Shown piece by piece: positions 1-10,118 of a stretch of DNA of 64,000 nt (position 1 is the stretch's first letter; every line of letters starts with the position of its first letter). Below the pieces are notes generated by a model. That model worked only from the letters and a program-made list of their open reading frames with translations, had not been told where the DNA came from and did not search any database. The stretch comes from Limnomonas spitsbergensis. Its lineage: Eukaryota; Chlorophyta; Chlorophyceae; Chlamydomonadales. The position numbers and the translations under genes are program-made. The stretch lies in NCBI GenBank assembly GCA_037349105.1, contig JAYJMM010000103.1, forward strand, positions 1,612,001 to 1,676,000, in the 5' to 3' direction.

Positions 1-206
1 AAACCATGCCCCCGCCCCTTCCCATCCCGCCCAGTCCCGCCCTACCCGCCCTACCCTGCACCGCCTCGTCCCGCCCTGCCCCCCCATGTAGCTCCGCCCC
101 GCCTAGCCCCGACGAACCGCCCCGCCTCACCCTGCCCGCTCCCTGTCCCGCCTCGTCCTGTCGCGCTCTACACAGACCCGCCCCGCCCCGCCCCGCCCTC
201 GCGCAC

Positions 207-2804
207 CTGCAGCAACTGTTCAAAAAAGTCCAGTCCACTCGTCAGCAGCTGCTGGGACAGCACCGATGTGGCCCAGCCCTGCAGCAGCGGCAGGCCCCCG
301 TACCAAGGCAGCTGCTCCCAGCACACCGGCTCTACACTGCCCAGCGTGATGCAGCCCAGCAACGAGGTGCCCCGGCCGCGCACCGGCACCACAAGGATGG
401 ATCGCAAGGCCCGGCTACGGACCAGCGCCTGCAGGTCGGACGGCAGGCACGAGAGGTTCCCTCCGTCGTCGTCGATCGAGAGAACCGTGGGGCGGCTGGC
501 AGACGCCGGCGCGCAGAGCAACGCCTGCAGGCTGGGGGCCTGCTCGGTGGACGTCACGTCACCGCAGCCGATCTGAAAAGGAGGGTGAGCAGGATGTTTG
601 ACACAGGGCAGGTCAGGTCAGGGCAGGTCAGGGCAGGTCAGGGCAGGGCAGGGCAGGCCCCCTACTACGTGGAGGGACACAAGAGTTTAGGGTGCTAGTT
701 TTATAACCCTGCAAATTAAATGTAGGTCCCCGGCGGTAAGTGCGGCCCGCCCAGTTCTGTGAGCGTAGCGTAGCTAATACAGCCGGGTGGGGCGCAAGGG
801 GACTGGGGGTCTAAGGGTCGGGGGGTCTGGAGGACTGTGAGGCTGGGTGTGTGGAGGGCAGGAGGGCATATTGCATTGCATTGCATTGCAGGGCGAGGGC
901 AAGGAGACTGGGGGTCTGGAGGACTGGGGGTCTGGAGGACTGTGAGGCTGGGGGTGAGGAGGGCAGGAGGGTAGGAGGGCAGATAAGGGAAGGGACGGGC
1001 TGTGCATTGCATTGCATTGCAGGGCGAGGGGGCGAGGGGACTGAGGGGGGCTGAGGAGCTGGTGACCTGGAGGACAGGGGGTATGGAGGGCAGGAGGGCA
1101 GATAAGGGAAGGGACGAGCTCTGCATTGCATTGCAGGGCGAAGGGGCGAGGGGACTGAGGGGCGTAGGAGCTGGTGATCTTGAGGACAGGGGGTATGGAG
1201 GGCAGGAGGGCAGATAAGGGAAGGGAAGAGCTCTGCATTGCATTGCAGGGCGAGGGGGCGAGAGGACTGAGGGGGACTGAGGAGCTGGTGATCTGGAGGA
1301 CTGGGAGTCTGGGGGGGTGGAGGTCAGGAGGGCAGATAAGGGAAGGGACGGGCTGTGCATTGCATTGCATTGCATTGCAGGGCGAGGGGCGAGGGGACTG
1401 AGGGGCGTAGGAGCTTGTGATCTGGAGGACTGGGTTGTTGGAGGGCTGGATCGGGCGAGTGGGCTGAAGAGCGGGGGAGCTAGCGGTCTGGAGGGCTGGA
1501 GGGCTGGAGGGCTGGATGAAGTTAGGTCCGGGCAGGGCGAGGGTAGTGGTTGGGGAGGGCGAGGGGTCTAGGGGGGCTGGGGGGCTGGAGGGCTCAAGTG
1601 CAGTGCAGTGTAGGGCAGGGCAAGGGGGCTGAGGGCCTGAGGGGCTGAGGAAGTGAGGGACTGGGGGGATGGAGGGCAGGAGGGCAGGGGGGCTGGAAGA
1701 CTGGGGGACTGGAGGGCAGGGGGGCAGGGCGGGACAGAGGGGCAGAGCATGGCATGGCATGGCATGGCAGGGCTGGGGGGTGTTACCAGTATGATTTTCA
1801 TGTGTGCATGTACCGCCTTAAACGGACCGACAAAACTGAAATCTGAGCCCTCCTCCTCCCTCTCCTGTCACCCCCCTCACCGCTCTCGGGCACTGGATGC
1901 CGTGCGAGGAGCTATGCGAGTCGCCCGAGGCCTCAACTCCCAGCAGCTTGGTGTCCTCCCCAGTCGCGTGCTGCTGCAAGAGTGCCCTGGGGATCTCAGG
2001 CGAGCGGCTGTCGCCGCGCCCAGCACCACCCTCTGGGCAGGAGGCGAAGCTTGGGTGCGCCTTGGGCGTCGGTTTCTCGCGGTCAGGCGCATGCGCCGAG
2101 CCGCAGTGCTGGTGGTGGTGACCGGTGCTGGAGAGGGCGGTCATGCGCGCGCATGTGAGGTTGAGGCGGGAGCAGAGCAGCACCATGGCCTTGGGGATCG
2201 CGAGCTTTCTCTTGTGGCTGCTGCCGCTGCTGCCGCTGGCGGAATCCCCCCCTGTGCACCCACTGGTGAGAGCCATGAGCTCTTGCACAAGGGAGATGAT
2301 GAGTGAGGGGTCCAGCGACATGGCCGGGGGGCGCATGGGAGCAGGGGGCACGGGTGGGGGCGGATATTGGGTCGCATGGGTGAACCCGATGGAGCGGTCG
2401 TCGCCGTCTGAGGCCGTTCCGGGAACGGTTGCCTTCGTGACCGGGACTAGATGAAGCTGCGCCGCGCTCGCTGAGCCGTTTATTGGGAGCCGCTTCTGCT
2501 GGGGTGTCGTGTCGGCAGCGAGTCGCTGGTGTCGCATGGCGGAAGCTAAAGGCCCGAATGCGATTGCACTGTTGGCTGAGCTTCTGTCGCTGCTGGCCCA
2601 CGACGCGGCGCCCTTGTTGGCCGAGGGCGGTACCTGCTGGCTTGAGCCAGAGGAGCGATTCAAAGCCCTGCCGTGCTCAACACTCGACGACGCCAGGTCC
2701 GCCGAGTGCAGGTTCGGGAGACGATGGCCTTTCTCTTCGACGTGTGTGGGGCTGGTGGAGGGGGCAGCGCCTCCAAAGCAACACAACGCTGCTTGGAAAA
2801 CCAT
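207..2804 (-). CDS. GAF-domain protein, 5' part (first two exons; continues beyond left edge)
   Basis: Exon 1 is 2804-1881 (308 codons) and exon 2 is 572-207 (122 codons). The donors are GCG|GTGAGG and CAG|GTGCGC, the acceptor is TTTTCAG, and all junctions are phase 0. The ATG at 2804 is the first Met of a 328-codon open frame. The N-terminus MVFQAALCCFGG puts two adjacent Cys close to Met1, a possible palmitoylation or membrane-anchoring site (inference). The rest of exon 1 is Ser/Gly/Pro-rich low complexity. Exon 2 reads like a GAF domain: a strand with ILVVPV, then LLGCITLGS, a Trp-containing loop (CWEQLPW), and an amphipathic helix ending LDFFEQLLQ. Volvocine algae have many large membrane-associated proteins with a similar GAF module ahead of a kinase or cyclase domain. 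No catalytic domain lies in this window, so the enzyme class is unknown. The GAF call rests on pattern recognition only. Confidence 0.6.
575..1880. repeat. minisatellite in intron 1 of the GAF gene
   Basis: This is a G-rich array of about 115-bp units, clearest from 880 to 1420. Each unit carries TGCATTGCATTGCAG followed by GGCGAGGGGCGAGGGGACTG. A 10-bp GTCAGGGCAG repeat sits at about 605-655 and a GGCAT run at about 1750-1772. Long Pro/Ser/Cys reading frames across it come from the repeat period and are not genes. Confidence 0.85.
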
Positions 2805-4063
2805 GATTCAGCCTCGCTACTGAGGCAAGGTGACGCTGCTGCCTTGGTTTGGTGGATATACGGATACCAGCCTTACAAGGTGTCTAGGTCTGCCCCATCT
2901 CGTGTTACAATACAGGAAACAGGATGAAGGGAAGAGATTCGCCTCACATGAAAATCGCTGTGAATAAGAATGTCAATGCCACACGGCTTGATTTCAACTG
3001 GCTAGGTGAGTGGAGGGCGATGATAAAGCTCAATGCGTTGGCGGATGGGGCGTAAAATGTGCAATCCAAGTTGCCTGGTTCCCTCATTGTGTTCGTAATG
3101 TCAGCGACCTCTCATGCCTCGACTGAATGGATCGGTCTGAACTTCACTGTGATCGTTTGATCCTGCTGTCATCTATTTTAAGGTGACGGGTGCGATTCAA
3201 GCTGTCGGGCCGAAAGTATCAAGAGCGCTCTCGAAATTCGCTATTCTTTCATTAACGACTGAACGTTGTCCCCCTCTCCATTAAGCCAGCAGATACCACC
3301 GGTCGGCTGATTATATCAGTATGAACTTCACTGTCACGTATCTTGGCGATCATGGCGACCAGGGCGATGCGTGGCCACCAGAGATGGCAAATGCAGATGT
3401 TGCATCAGTCTCCATATTCCAGGCACGACAATTTGTCAACCATGGAGCCGAGCGAGAGTGTTACGAGTTCGCGGCCCGAGCTAGCGCCCCTTCCGGTACC
3501 AACTGCCGTAGTATCAGTCGGATATGGCTTTATTCCGAGATTTGGTTTTATTCCGAGTGTTTAGGGATCCCCTTCGGGATCTCCTTGTAAGGGGAGACGG
3601 TAATAAGAGTGTGCCAAGATGAAAAGGGGATCTTCGCACGTTTCCTGGGTTTATTTTGGTGTATTTTCTGTTTCTTTAACCTATTCTGCCAACGGCATGC
3701 GACCTTTTAGACCTTTGCCAGACCAGTGTCCGTCGTTGGCGCTTTGCGATTGGTGACAGACGCCCGCAAGGCATCACTTTAATCACTTTACGGGTGGTTA
3801 CTACCTTGCCTGGTGGCCAGCGAGACATGTCATCGCTGCGCAGTGTGGAAGACCACGTATCAAGCCAGCCCAGTGTCTGACGAGCGTCGTGACTCGTGAG
3901 CGGTCCAAGCCAGCACGGTAGTTAAGGCGCGCGTCCTTTGCTACCGTATTATTTCTTCTTTTTTCTCGTTGTTTTTTCGATGCGCACTTCTTTTACAGTC
4001 TCCTCTAAAAATGATCGCTAAAACATTGGTGAAAAATAAAAAACCCGGGGATGTTGGCACCTA

Positions 4064-4666
4064 CAGCCCGTTTCCGATTGACCCCGGAAAAAAATTTAGC
4101 CAAATCGATCGATGGACCCCGGAAAAATTCCGGGGTGGTCGTTTCCGACTGATGTCATGAGACAGAATCTCGCGATTCCCCTTTTCTGTACGGTGTGTGG
4201 ACAGCTGTGTGGTGCCGTCTTTCTTTTGTGTGTCATATTTTGTGGGCACTGTTCCTGTGTTTCATGACCGAGACGATAGGCAGGGTTCGTGAGGCCGTTC
4301 AAAGAGAACTGCGTCTGTTGAGGCTCCCAAGCATTCTGATACGGTGTGTGGCCAGGATCGTCCCAACGATCGCCGCCTCCACGGCCCAGCATCGCATCAT
4401 CATCCGGATCAGCCATGGCAGTCGGCGCGATACCAATAAGCACTATAGGGCAGTCGGCGCGATATCAGCAGAAGAATTCTAAGGGCCTTGCCAGGTGGAC
4501 AACGGAAACACCCCGGAATTTTTCCGAGGAGGGGGGGGGTCCCCGGAAAAGAAGCCGATGCCGTACGTAAAGGTACGGCATCCAAGCACCCCGGAACTTT
4601 TCCGGGGTGCCCGTTTCACCTCGGAAAGACCCCGGAACTTTTCCGGGGTCAATCGGAAACGGGCTG
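4064..4666. mobile_element. MITE-like element with 28-bp perfect terminal inverted repeats
   Basis: Positions 4064-4091 (starting CAGCCCGTTTCCGATTG) and 4639-4666 (ending CAATCGGAAACGGGCTG) are exact reverse complements over 28 bp. The interior carries further short palindromes of the type CCCCGGAA...TTCCGGGG near 4110, 4510 and 4590. No transposase frame is present. No clear target-site duplication was recognised, so the exact ends could be a few bases further out (ACCTA and ACCTAG extend the match). Confidence 0.6.
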
Positions 4667-4670
4667 CTAG

Positions 4671-5493
4671 GTCGTGTTTCCATTGCTATTCTGTCGGGCA
4701 ACCGACACGGTTTAAGGCCCAATTTCGACACAACTGCCGCAAACCGACACGGTTTAGGCCTTTCTGAAACCACGCATTCGAGAATAGCCTACACCTCGTC
4801 GATGACCTGGGGCGCATTCACATTGGGGGTGATCCAAGCCAAAAGTGGGCGCCGTGCAGAATTCTGAGATGATCCGAACTACATCCACACTAGAGGCGCG
4901 AGTTGGGCGACAGTTAGGCGTTGTACTTTTGTGTACATCTAGGATCATTTCAGAAACGACCTCCCGAGGTAGTGTCCAAGAATGATCCAAATGATCCTGC
5001 CACGCTGGCTAGGTCAGGGTTCACGCAAACCCAAAATTATGTCGATTGAATGCATACGTGTCTCATTCGTTTACGTGCTTGTTATTTTGGAACGGGTGTG
5101 ATTAAGCAAAATGTTGCATCGAGGCGGAAAGGTGCTGTGCAATGGCAAAATTGAGAGTCTCGGTCGGTACATACTCTGGTACAAGCTTGAGATCCCTGCG
5201 CGATTCTCTTCTGTTCACAGCAACAGTGATGCTCGCGCCACGACGATTGTGGTGTGTTGATATCAGAACTTGACTGTGAAATCGTCTGTGGCTGACGGAT
5301 TCCTGCAAGTAGCTGAAACTGGCGAGAGAGTGGGCAAACAAGATCCATACTAAGGTCGTGTTTCCACTGGTATTCTGTCGGGCAACCGACACGGTTTAAG
5401 GCCCAATTTCGACCCAACTGCCGCAAACCGACACGGTTTAGCCTTTCTGAAACCACGCATTCGAGAATAGCCTATACCTCGTCGATGACCAGG
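4671..5493. repeat. 140-bp direct repeat pair flanking about 540 bp
   Basis: Positions 4671-4812 and 5354-5493 are near-identical in direct orientation. Both begin GGTCGTGTTTCCA, carry ACCGACACGGTTTA twice, and end near CTCGTCGATGACC. They differ by a handful of substitutions and a one-base indel. The layout could be a tiny non-coding LTR (TRIM-like) element or a simple duplication. No convincing primer-binding site was seen. Confidence 0.6.
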
Positions 5494-5769
5494 TTTAAGC
5501 TATTCTGTGAGTTGGTTGCCTCTTGGTGTAAGGAACCATCTCAGCGCGAAAGATCGTTCGGCATTAAAGACGCCATTTCTATAGCCAGATCAAAATAAGC
5601 GGCGACACTTGTGGTTCCGAGGTCACGAATCGTCGCAGAACGTCTCGGCGCCCCTAGATCAGACCTCTGGCAGCAGGAAGTTCGCGCTGCGATGCCGCAT
5701 GCTTGGGGTGGCAGCTGTTAGTTGAGTCTTGCAACAGGTCCAAGCATGACAGGCAATGGAAGTGCAATT

Positions 5770-6340
5770 GCAGCAGCTGGCTGCCTTACAGCATCATTAA
5801 CAGGCGGGTGCCTGACCACAACTGCAGCTGGCTGCCGGACAGCAGCAGCGGCAGTAGCAGCAGCTGCAGCTCGCAGGTGCATCACCGCAGCTGCAGCTGG
5901 CTGCCCGGCAGCAGCAGCAACAGGAGTAACAGCAGCCTCGCAACCGCTGCAACTGGGTGCCCGGCAGCAGCATCAACAGCAGCAACAGCAGCAGGCTGTA
6001 GCCTCGCATCAGATGCAGTTGGCTGACTGGCGGCAACAACTGGCTGCATGGCGACAGCAACAGCAGGCAGGAGCCTCGCAACTGCCGCTACTGGCTGACC
6101 AGCAGCAACAGATAGGAGCCTCGCTTCAACAGCAGTTGGCTGCCTGGCAGCAGCAGCAGCAGCAACAATAGGCTGCCTGGCAGCAGCAGCAACAGCAGCA
6201 GACAGGAGTCTCTCCAGTCTCCACAGCAGCGGCTGGCTCCCTGGGAGCAGCAGCAGCAACAGCAGCAGCAACAGGCACGTGCCTCGCAGCAGCCGCAACT
6301 GCCTGGCAAAAACAGGAGCAGCAACAGACCGGAGCATTGC
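5770..6340. repeat. CAG/CTG trinucleotide-rich tract
   Basis: This is a purine-biased tract of interrupted CAG and GCA triplets that would read as Gln/Ala-rich protein on the plus strand. A 149-codon frame (5722-6171) ends in a Gln run, but there are no splice signals or non-repetitive coding sequence to support a gene. It is best described as an imperfect microsatellite. Confidence 0.6.
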
Positions 6341-8330
6341 AACAGCCGCAGATTCCTTGTTTTCACTAGATGAGCAGCTGCCTGGCAACGTAGGAGCCGG
6401 AATTGCGGTGGTGTGGGACAGCCAAGCTCCCAAAGATGCCTAAAGGTGTTCCCTGGCTTTGGGGGCCCCCTCCTCCTCATGACCGCTTTGAGCTCTTCTG
6501 CGACGGCGAGTTAGCAAGGTCCGGAGGCAACAGGAACTGCCCGCACGGCTTCTTCTGCATGCGTGTCTGGGCCCAATTCATGTCTAGGGTGCCTTAAGAT
6601 GTAGTGACACACGGGAAGTTGGTGAGCTGGCGTTCCAAAAGCCTGGTGTGTGCATGCTGTTACTATTGTAGCAAACGCTGACTCCTTGTTTATGTCTTGG
6701 AGCTTATTTCCTGCAATGAAGGATTAATTCCTGCGCCACTCGTCGCTCCCAACCGTAACTTAGTTATACATGATGCTCCGATTGACTGCAATTTCAACAA
6801 ATGCCTGCCGGGGACACCTGGCCATTGCCTTCTGTTACCTCATAGGCACAACCTTCTGTGAACTCCGATTTTTAGGCACTTGTCACATCTATGTAAGTGA
6901 CCTTCCGCTGGACTAAATTTTCTAAAGAATTTTCATAATTTATCTGAAGTCAAAGTTGGGTACATCCTACTGGTTACGTACATCATACCGGTAATTGTAC
7001 CGTGCAATTAATTTTTTACTGTTAAGCTCAACTGGAATGTCCACAATATTGGTCAGGCCCCAGGCCTTGAACCACCAGAGCCACAAACTCGTTGGCCTTG
7101 ACAAAAAGGTGTACAACTGAGCGGAACTTGTCTAACGTAGATTGTGGAACAAGATGATAAAATCTGGCAATTTGAAAAACTAGGCACGCGCACATCACTG
7201 ACCAGATACTTCTTGCAAAGGCTCGGCTGAAATAGGTGCGGGCTTCTGGTGGGCTGCATGAGATGCATGTTTGCAAAACCTTGTATACGGTACGGCCATT
7301 TAAATATCCTCTTGGCATCATGCGTCATGAGCTTGAAGGTGGGGTGTTGACGTGTTTCTTGTCCGGGTGGGGGCTTTTCAAGCAGGCGGCGGGCTGTGCA
7401 TACGTCTGGACTGGAGTTGTGGGCGTGTGTGTGAAGGTAGGGGAGGCATGTAGTCGGAGGACTGTGCATATGGGCTATGCACTTTCCGGGCAGGGGCGGC
7501 GGCTGTTCCCCCCCCCTCCTGTGGATAGGTTTTGCCGCGGTGGAGCACTCTGAGGGCAGGGGGCAGAGCAGACAGTGGGCACGCAAGCAGGGGGGCTGCA
7601 CCTTTTGTGCCCCCCAAATCTTTCAGGTGTGTGCACGTCTTACTACTGGTATTGCTCTTTTTAGTTAGGCGTCCACGCGACCGAGCCTTTTTGAGCAGGT
7701 CCCAGAGGTGTGATAGCATTTGGTACTGCTCATTTCATGGCCCTCGTCAGGAATTCATGGAAAGGAAGGAGGGACTCGGGCGAATGTCTGTCGACACCCC
7801 TCGTACATTGGGCAGAACAAACGTGAATTATCCGAACATTCAGGAAGGCAGCCCCTGGAAAATCTCTCCTTCGAGGGCCCAAAAGGCTTGTTAAAACGCC
7901 TTAGAACCCCAACCTTCTTAGCTTATCTTTCTATTTCGCTTGGCTCAGACTCGTCCTTGATGTGATTCGGATTTTTTCGGTCCATGGGGCAGACAAAGAA
8001 CGGCAAACAGGACTGGTCCCCCCGCTTAGAGCGCCGGGTTCCATGTTCCTGCCCCCTCTTCAAAGAGGATGGCATGGCTGCACCATGGCCCAGGCTGTGC
8101 ATGGTAGCTGGAATTCAGCCTTGTCATTCCCTACCAGCCCCACGTGGCCAAGCGTTCAGCAGGGCCCAGCAGGTATGCACCGTTCTAAACAAGACTGATT
8201 AACAGGTACAGGCAAACCTAATCAGGTCCTGGCAAAACAGAAGAACAGCTAGGCCCTGAAAGACCCCCCCCCCCCCTGATGGTAATACAAGTCAAGCACA
8301 GCGTCAGATTGCACTGCTCCGCTCCCAATC

Positions 8331-10118
8331 CTAGCTGGCCCCTTCTGGGCCCCTGCCAGAGCTGCTTGAGGAGTTTCCGCCGGCCCTGAAGCCGCTGAAG
8401 TTGAGGCTGCCCGCCAGTGTCGCAGCCAACGACGAGCCCAACCCCTGGCCCTGCGGCTGCTGGCGACCCCCTGAGGAGGCAGAGGCCAGCGATGGCGATG
8501 CGGCCGCAGCCGCCCGCGGGGCAGCGGCGCCGTGCGAGCCGCTGCTGCCCGCTGCGCCTTTGCTAGCAATGCGGGCCAGCTCCTGAGGCGTCAGCTTGAG
8601 CAGACGACTGATGACCTGTCAGGAGGATCCAGATTTAGAATAGCGCAGGGTGTATAATAACACACCGGATTCAGACGAGTAGACGATTTGGCCGGGCAGG
8701 GCAGTTGGTTTCCTGGGATGCCGGCTCCGGCGTCCATTCCTAGATTCCTGTCATGTTCTGTTGCCTGGACAAGGCCACAAGGGGGTCTTGACCTCGGCCT
8801 CGATGCAAATTTGCAGCCTACCGCGCTTCTGAACGTCGCGGACCCCATGCTATTTGTGTGTGCTATACTAAGTATGTTAGGAGAATCCAATTTGTAAATA
8901 TAGCGCATAGGTGTGGACTTGTTCCCACCAGTTTCCTGTCATGTTCTGTTGCCTGGGCAAGGCCACAAGGGGCAAGGGGTCTTAACCTTGTTCTTGACGC
9001 AAGTCTTTGCATGTTTTTCCTGTACAAGTACCCCATGCTATTTGCGTACACATATGCCATGCTGTTTAAGTTCACATATCCCCTGCTTTTACTGAATACC
9101 GATCCCATGTTTTAGGGGGTACACATGGGCATGGGGCACACAAGCTTCACATGACACATTTTGAGGTGCATAAGGTGCATGGGGCACATGGGGTGCAGGG
9201 GTGCATGGGGCACATGAGGTGCATGGGGGACATGAGGTGCATGAGGTGCATGGAGCACGTGGGGTGCATGAGGTGCATGGGGCACATGAGGTGCGTGGGG
9301 CACATGGGGTGCATGGGGCTCATGGGGTGCATGCGGTGCATGCGGCACATAAGGTGCATGAGGTGCATGAGGCACATGAGGTGCATGAGGTGTATAGGTC
9401 ACATGAGGTGCATGGGGCACATGGGGTGCATGGGGCACATGGGGTGAATGAGGTCACATGAGGTGCATGGGGCACATGGGGTGCATGGGGCACATGGGGT
9501 GCATGAGGTGCATGGGGCACATGGGGTGCATGAGGTGCATGGGGCACATGGGGTGCATGAAGTGCATGGGGCACATGGGTTGCATGAGTTGCATGGGGCA
9601 CATGAGTTGCATGGGGCACATGTGTTGCATGAGGTGCATGGGGCACATGAGGTGCATGGGGCACATGGGGTGCGTGAGGTGCATGGGGTACATGGGGTTG
9701 CATGAGGTGCATGGGGCACATGAGTTGCATGGGGAACATGTGTTGCAAGAGGTGCAAGGGGCACATGGGGTGCATGGGGCACATGGGGTGCATGAGGTGA
9801 ATGGGGCACATGGGTTGCATGAGGTGCATGGGGCACATGAGTTGCAGGGGCACATGTGTTGCAAGAGGTGCATGGGGCACATGGGGTGCATGAGGTGCAT
9901 GGGGTGCATGGGTTTCAAGAGGTGCATGGGGCACATGGGGTGCATCTGGCGCCGTTCATGCAGGTCACATGCATTGCTTGAGAACCTAAGTCATGGAATC
10001 CCAGCCCTTAACCCACCTGGAAGATGTGACTTGTGCGGGAAATCGTCCCTGTCTCAAACGCGCTGACCAGCACGCCCCGCAGGTACACGAGGTCCGCATC
10101 GCTCAGCTGCGCTAGAGC
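8331..10118 (-). other. golgin exons 31-32: GRIP domain and C-terminus
   Basis: Exon 10118-10017 encodes [20 protein letters not shown] and on to HIFQ. Exon 8615-8331 continues [20 protein letters not shown], then a Ser/Gly/Ala-rich tail and TAG at 8333-8331. The pattern YLR-x-VL...[10 protein letters not shown] matches GRIP domains (golgin-245 has EYLRKVLFEYM...VITTVLKF), including the Tyr known to be essential for Arl1 binding. The intron between them holds the 9.1-9.95 kb minisatellite. Confidence 0.85.

Larger units (their letters stand above)
2805..8330. other. intergenic interval between the GAF gene start and the golgin stop
   Basis: No convincing gene was found on either strand. Open frames here are short and lack recognisable domains. 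The interval holds CCGGAA-rich palindromes, an inverted-repeat element (4064-4666), a duplicated 140-bp sequence, a CAG/CTG-rich tract (about 5770-6340) and AT-richer unique sequence (about 6600-7300). The upstream region of the divergent-looking GAF start and the 3' end of the golgin gene must lie here, but I could not fix a promoter or a polyadenylation site. Confidence 0.6.

Noticed and set aside
5722..6171. Gln/Ala-rich 149-codon protein
   Set aside because: Only imperfect CAG/GCA triplets; no splice signals, no conserved segment and similar open frames on the other strand.
9112..9945. Cys/Met/His-repeat proteins on both strands
   Set aside because: Minisatellite artefact inside the last golgin intron.
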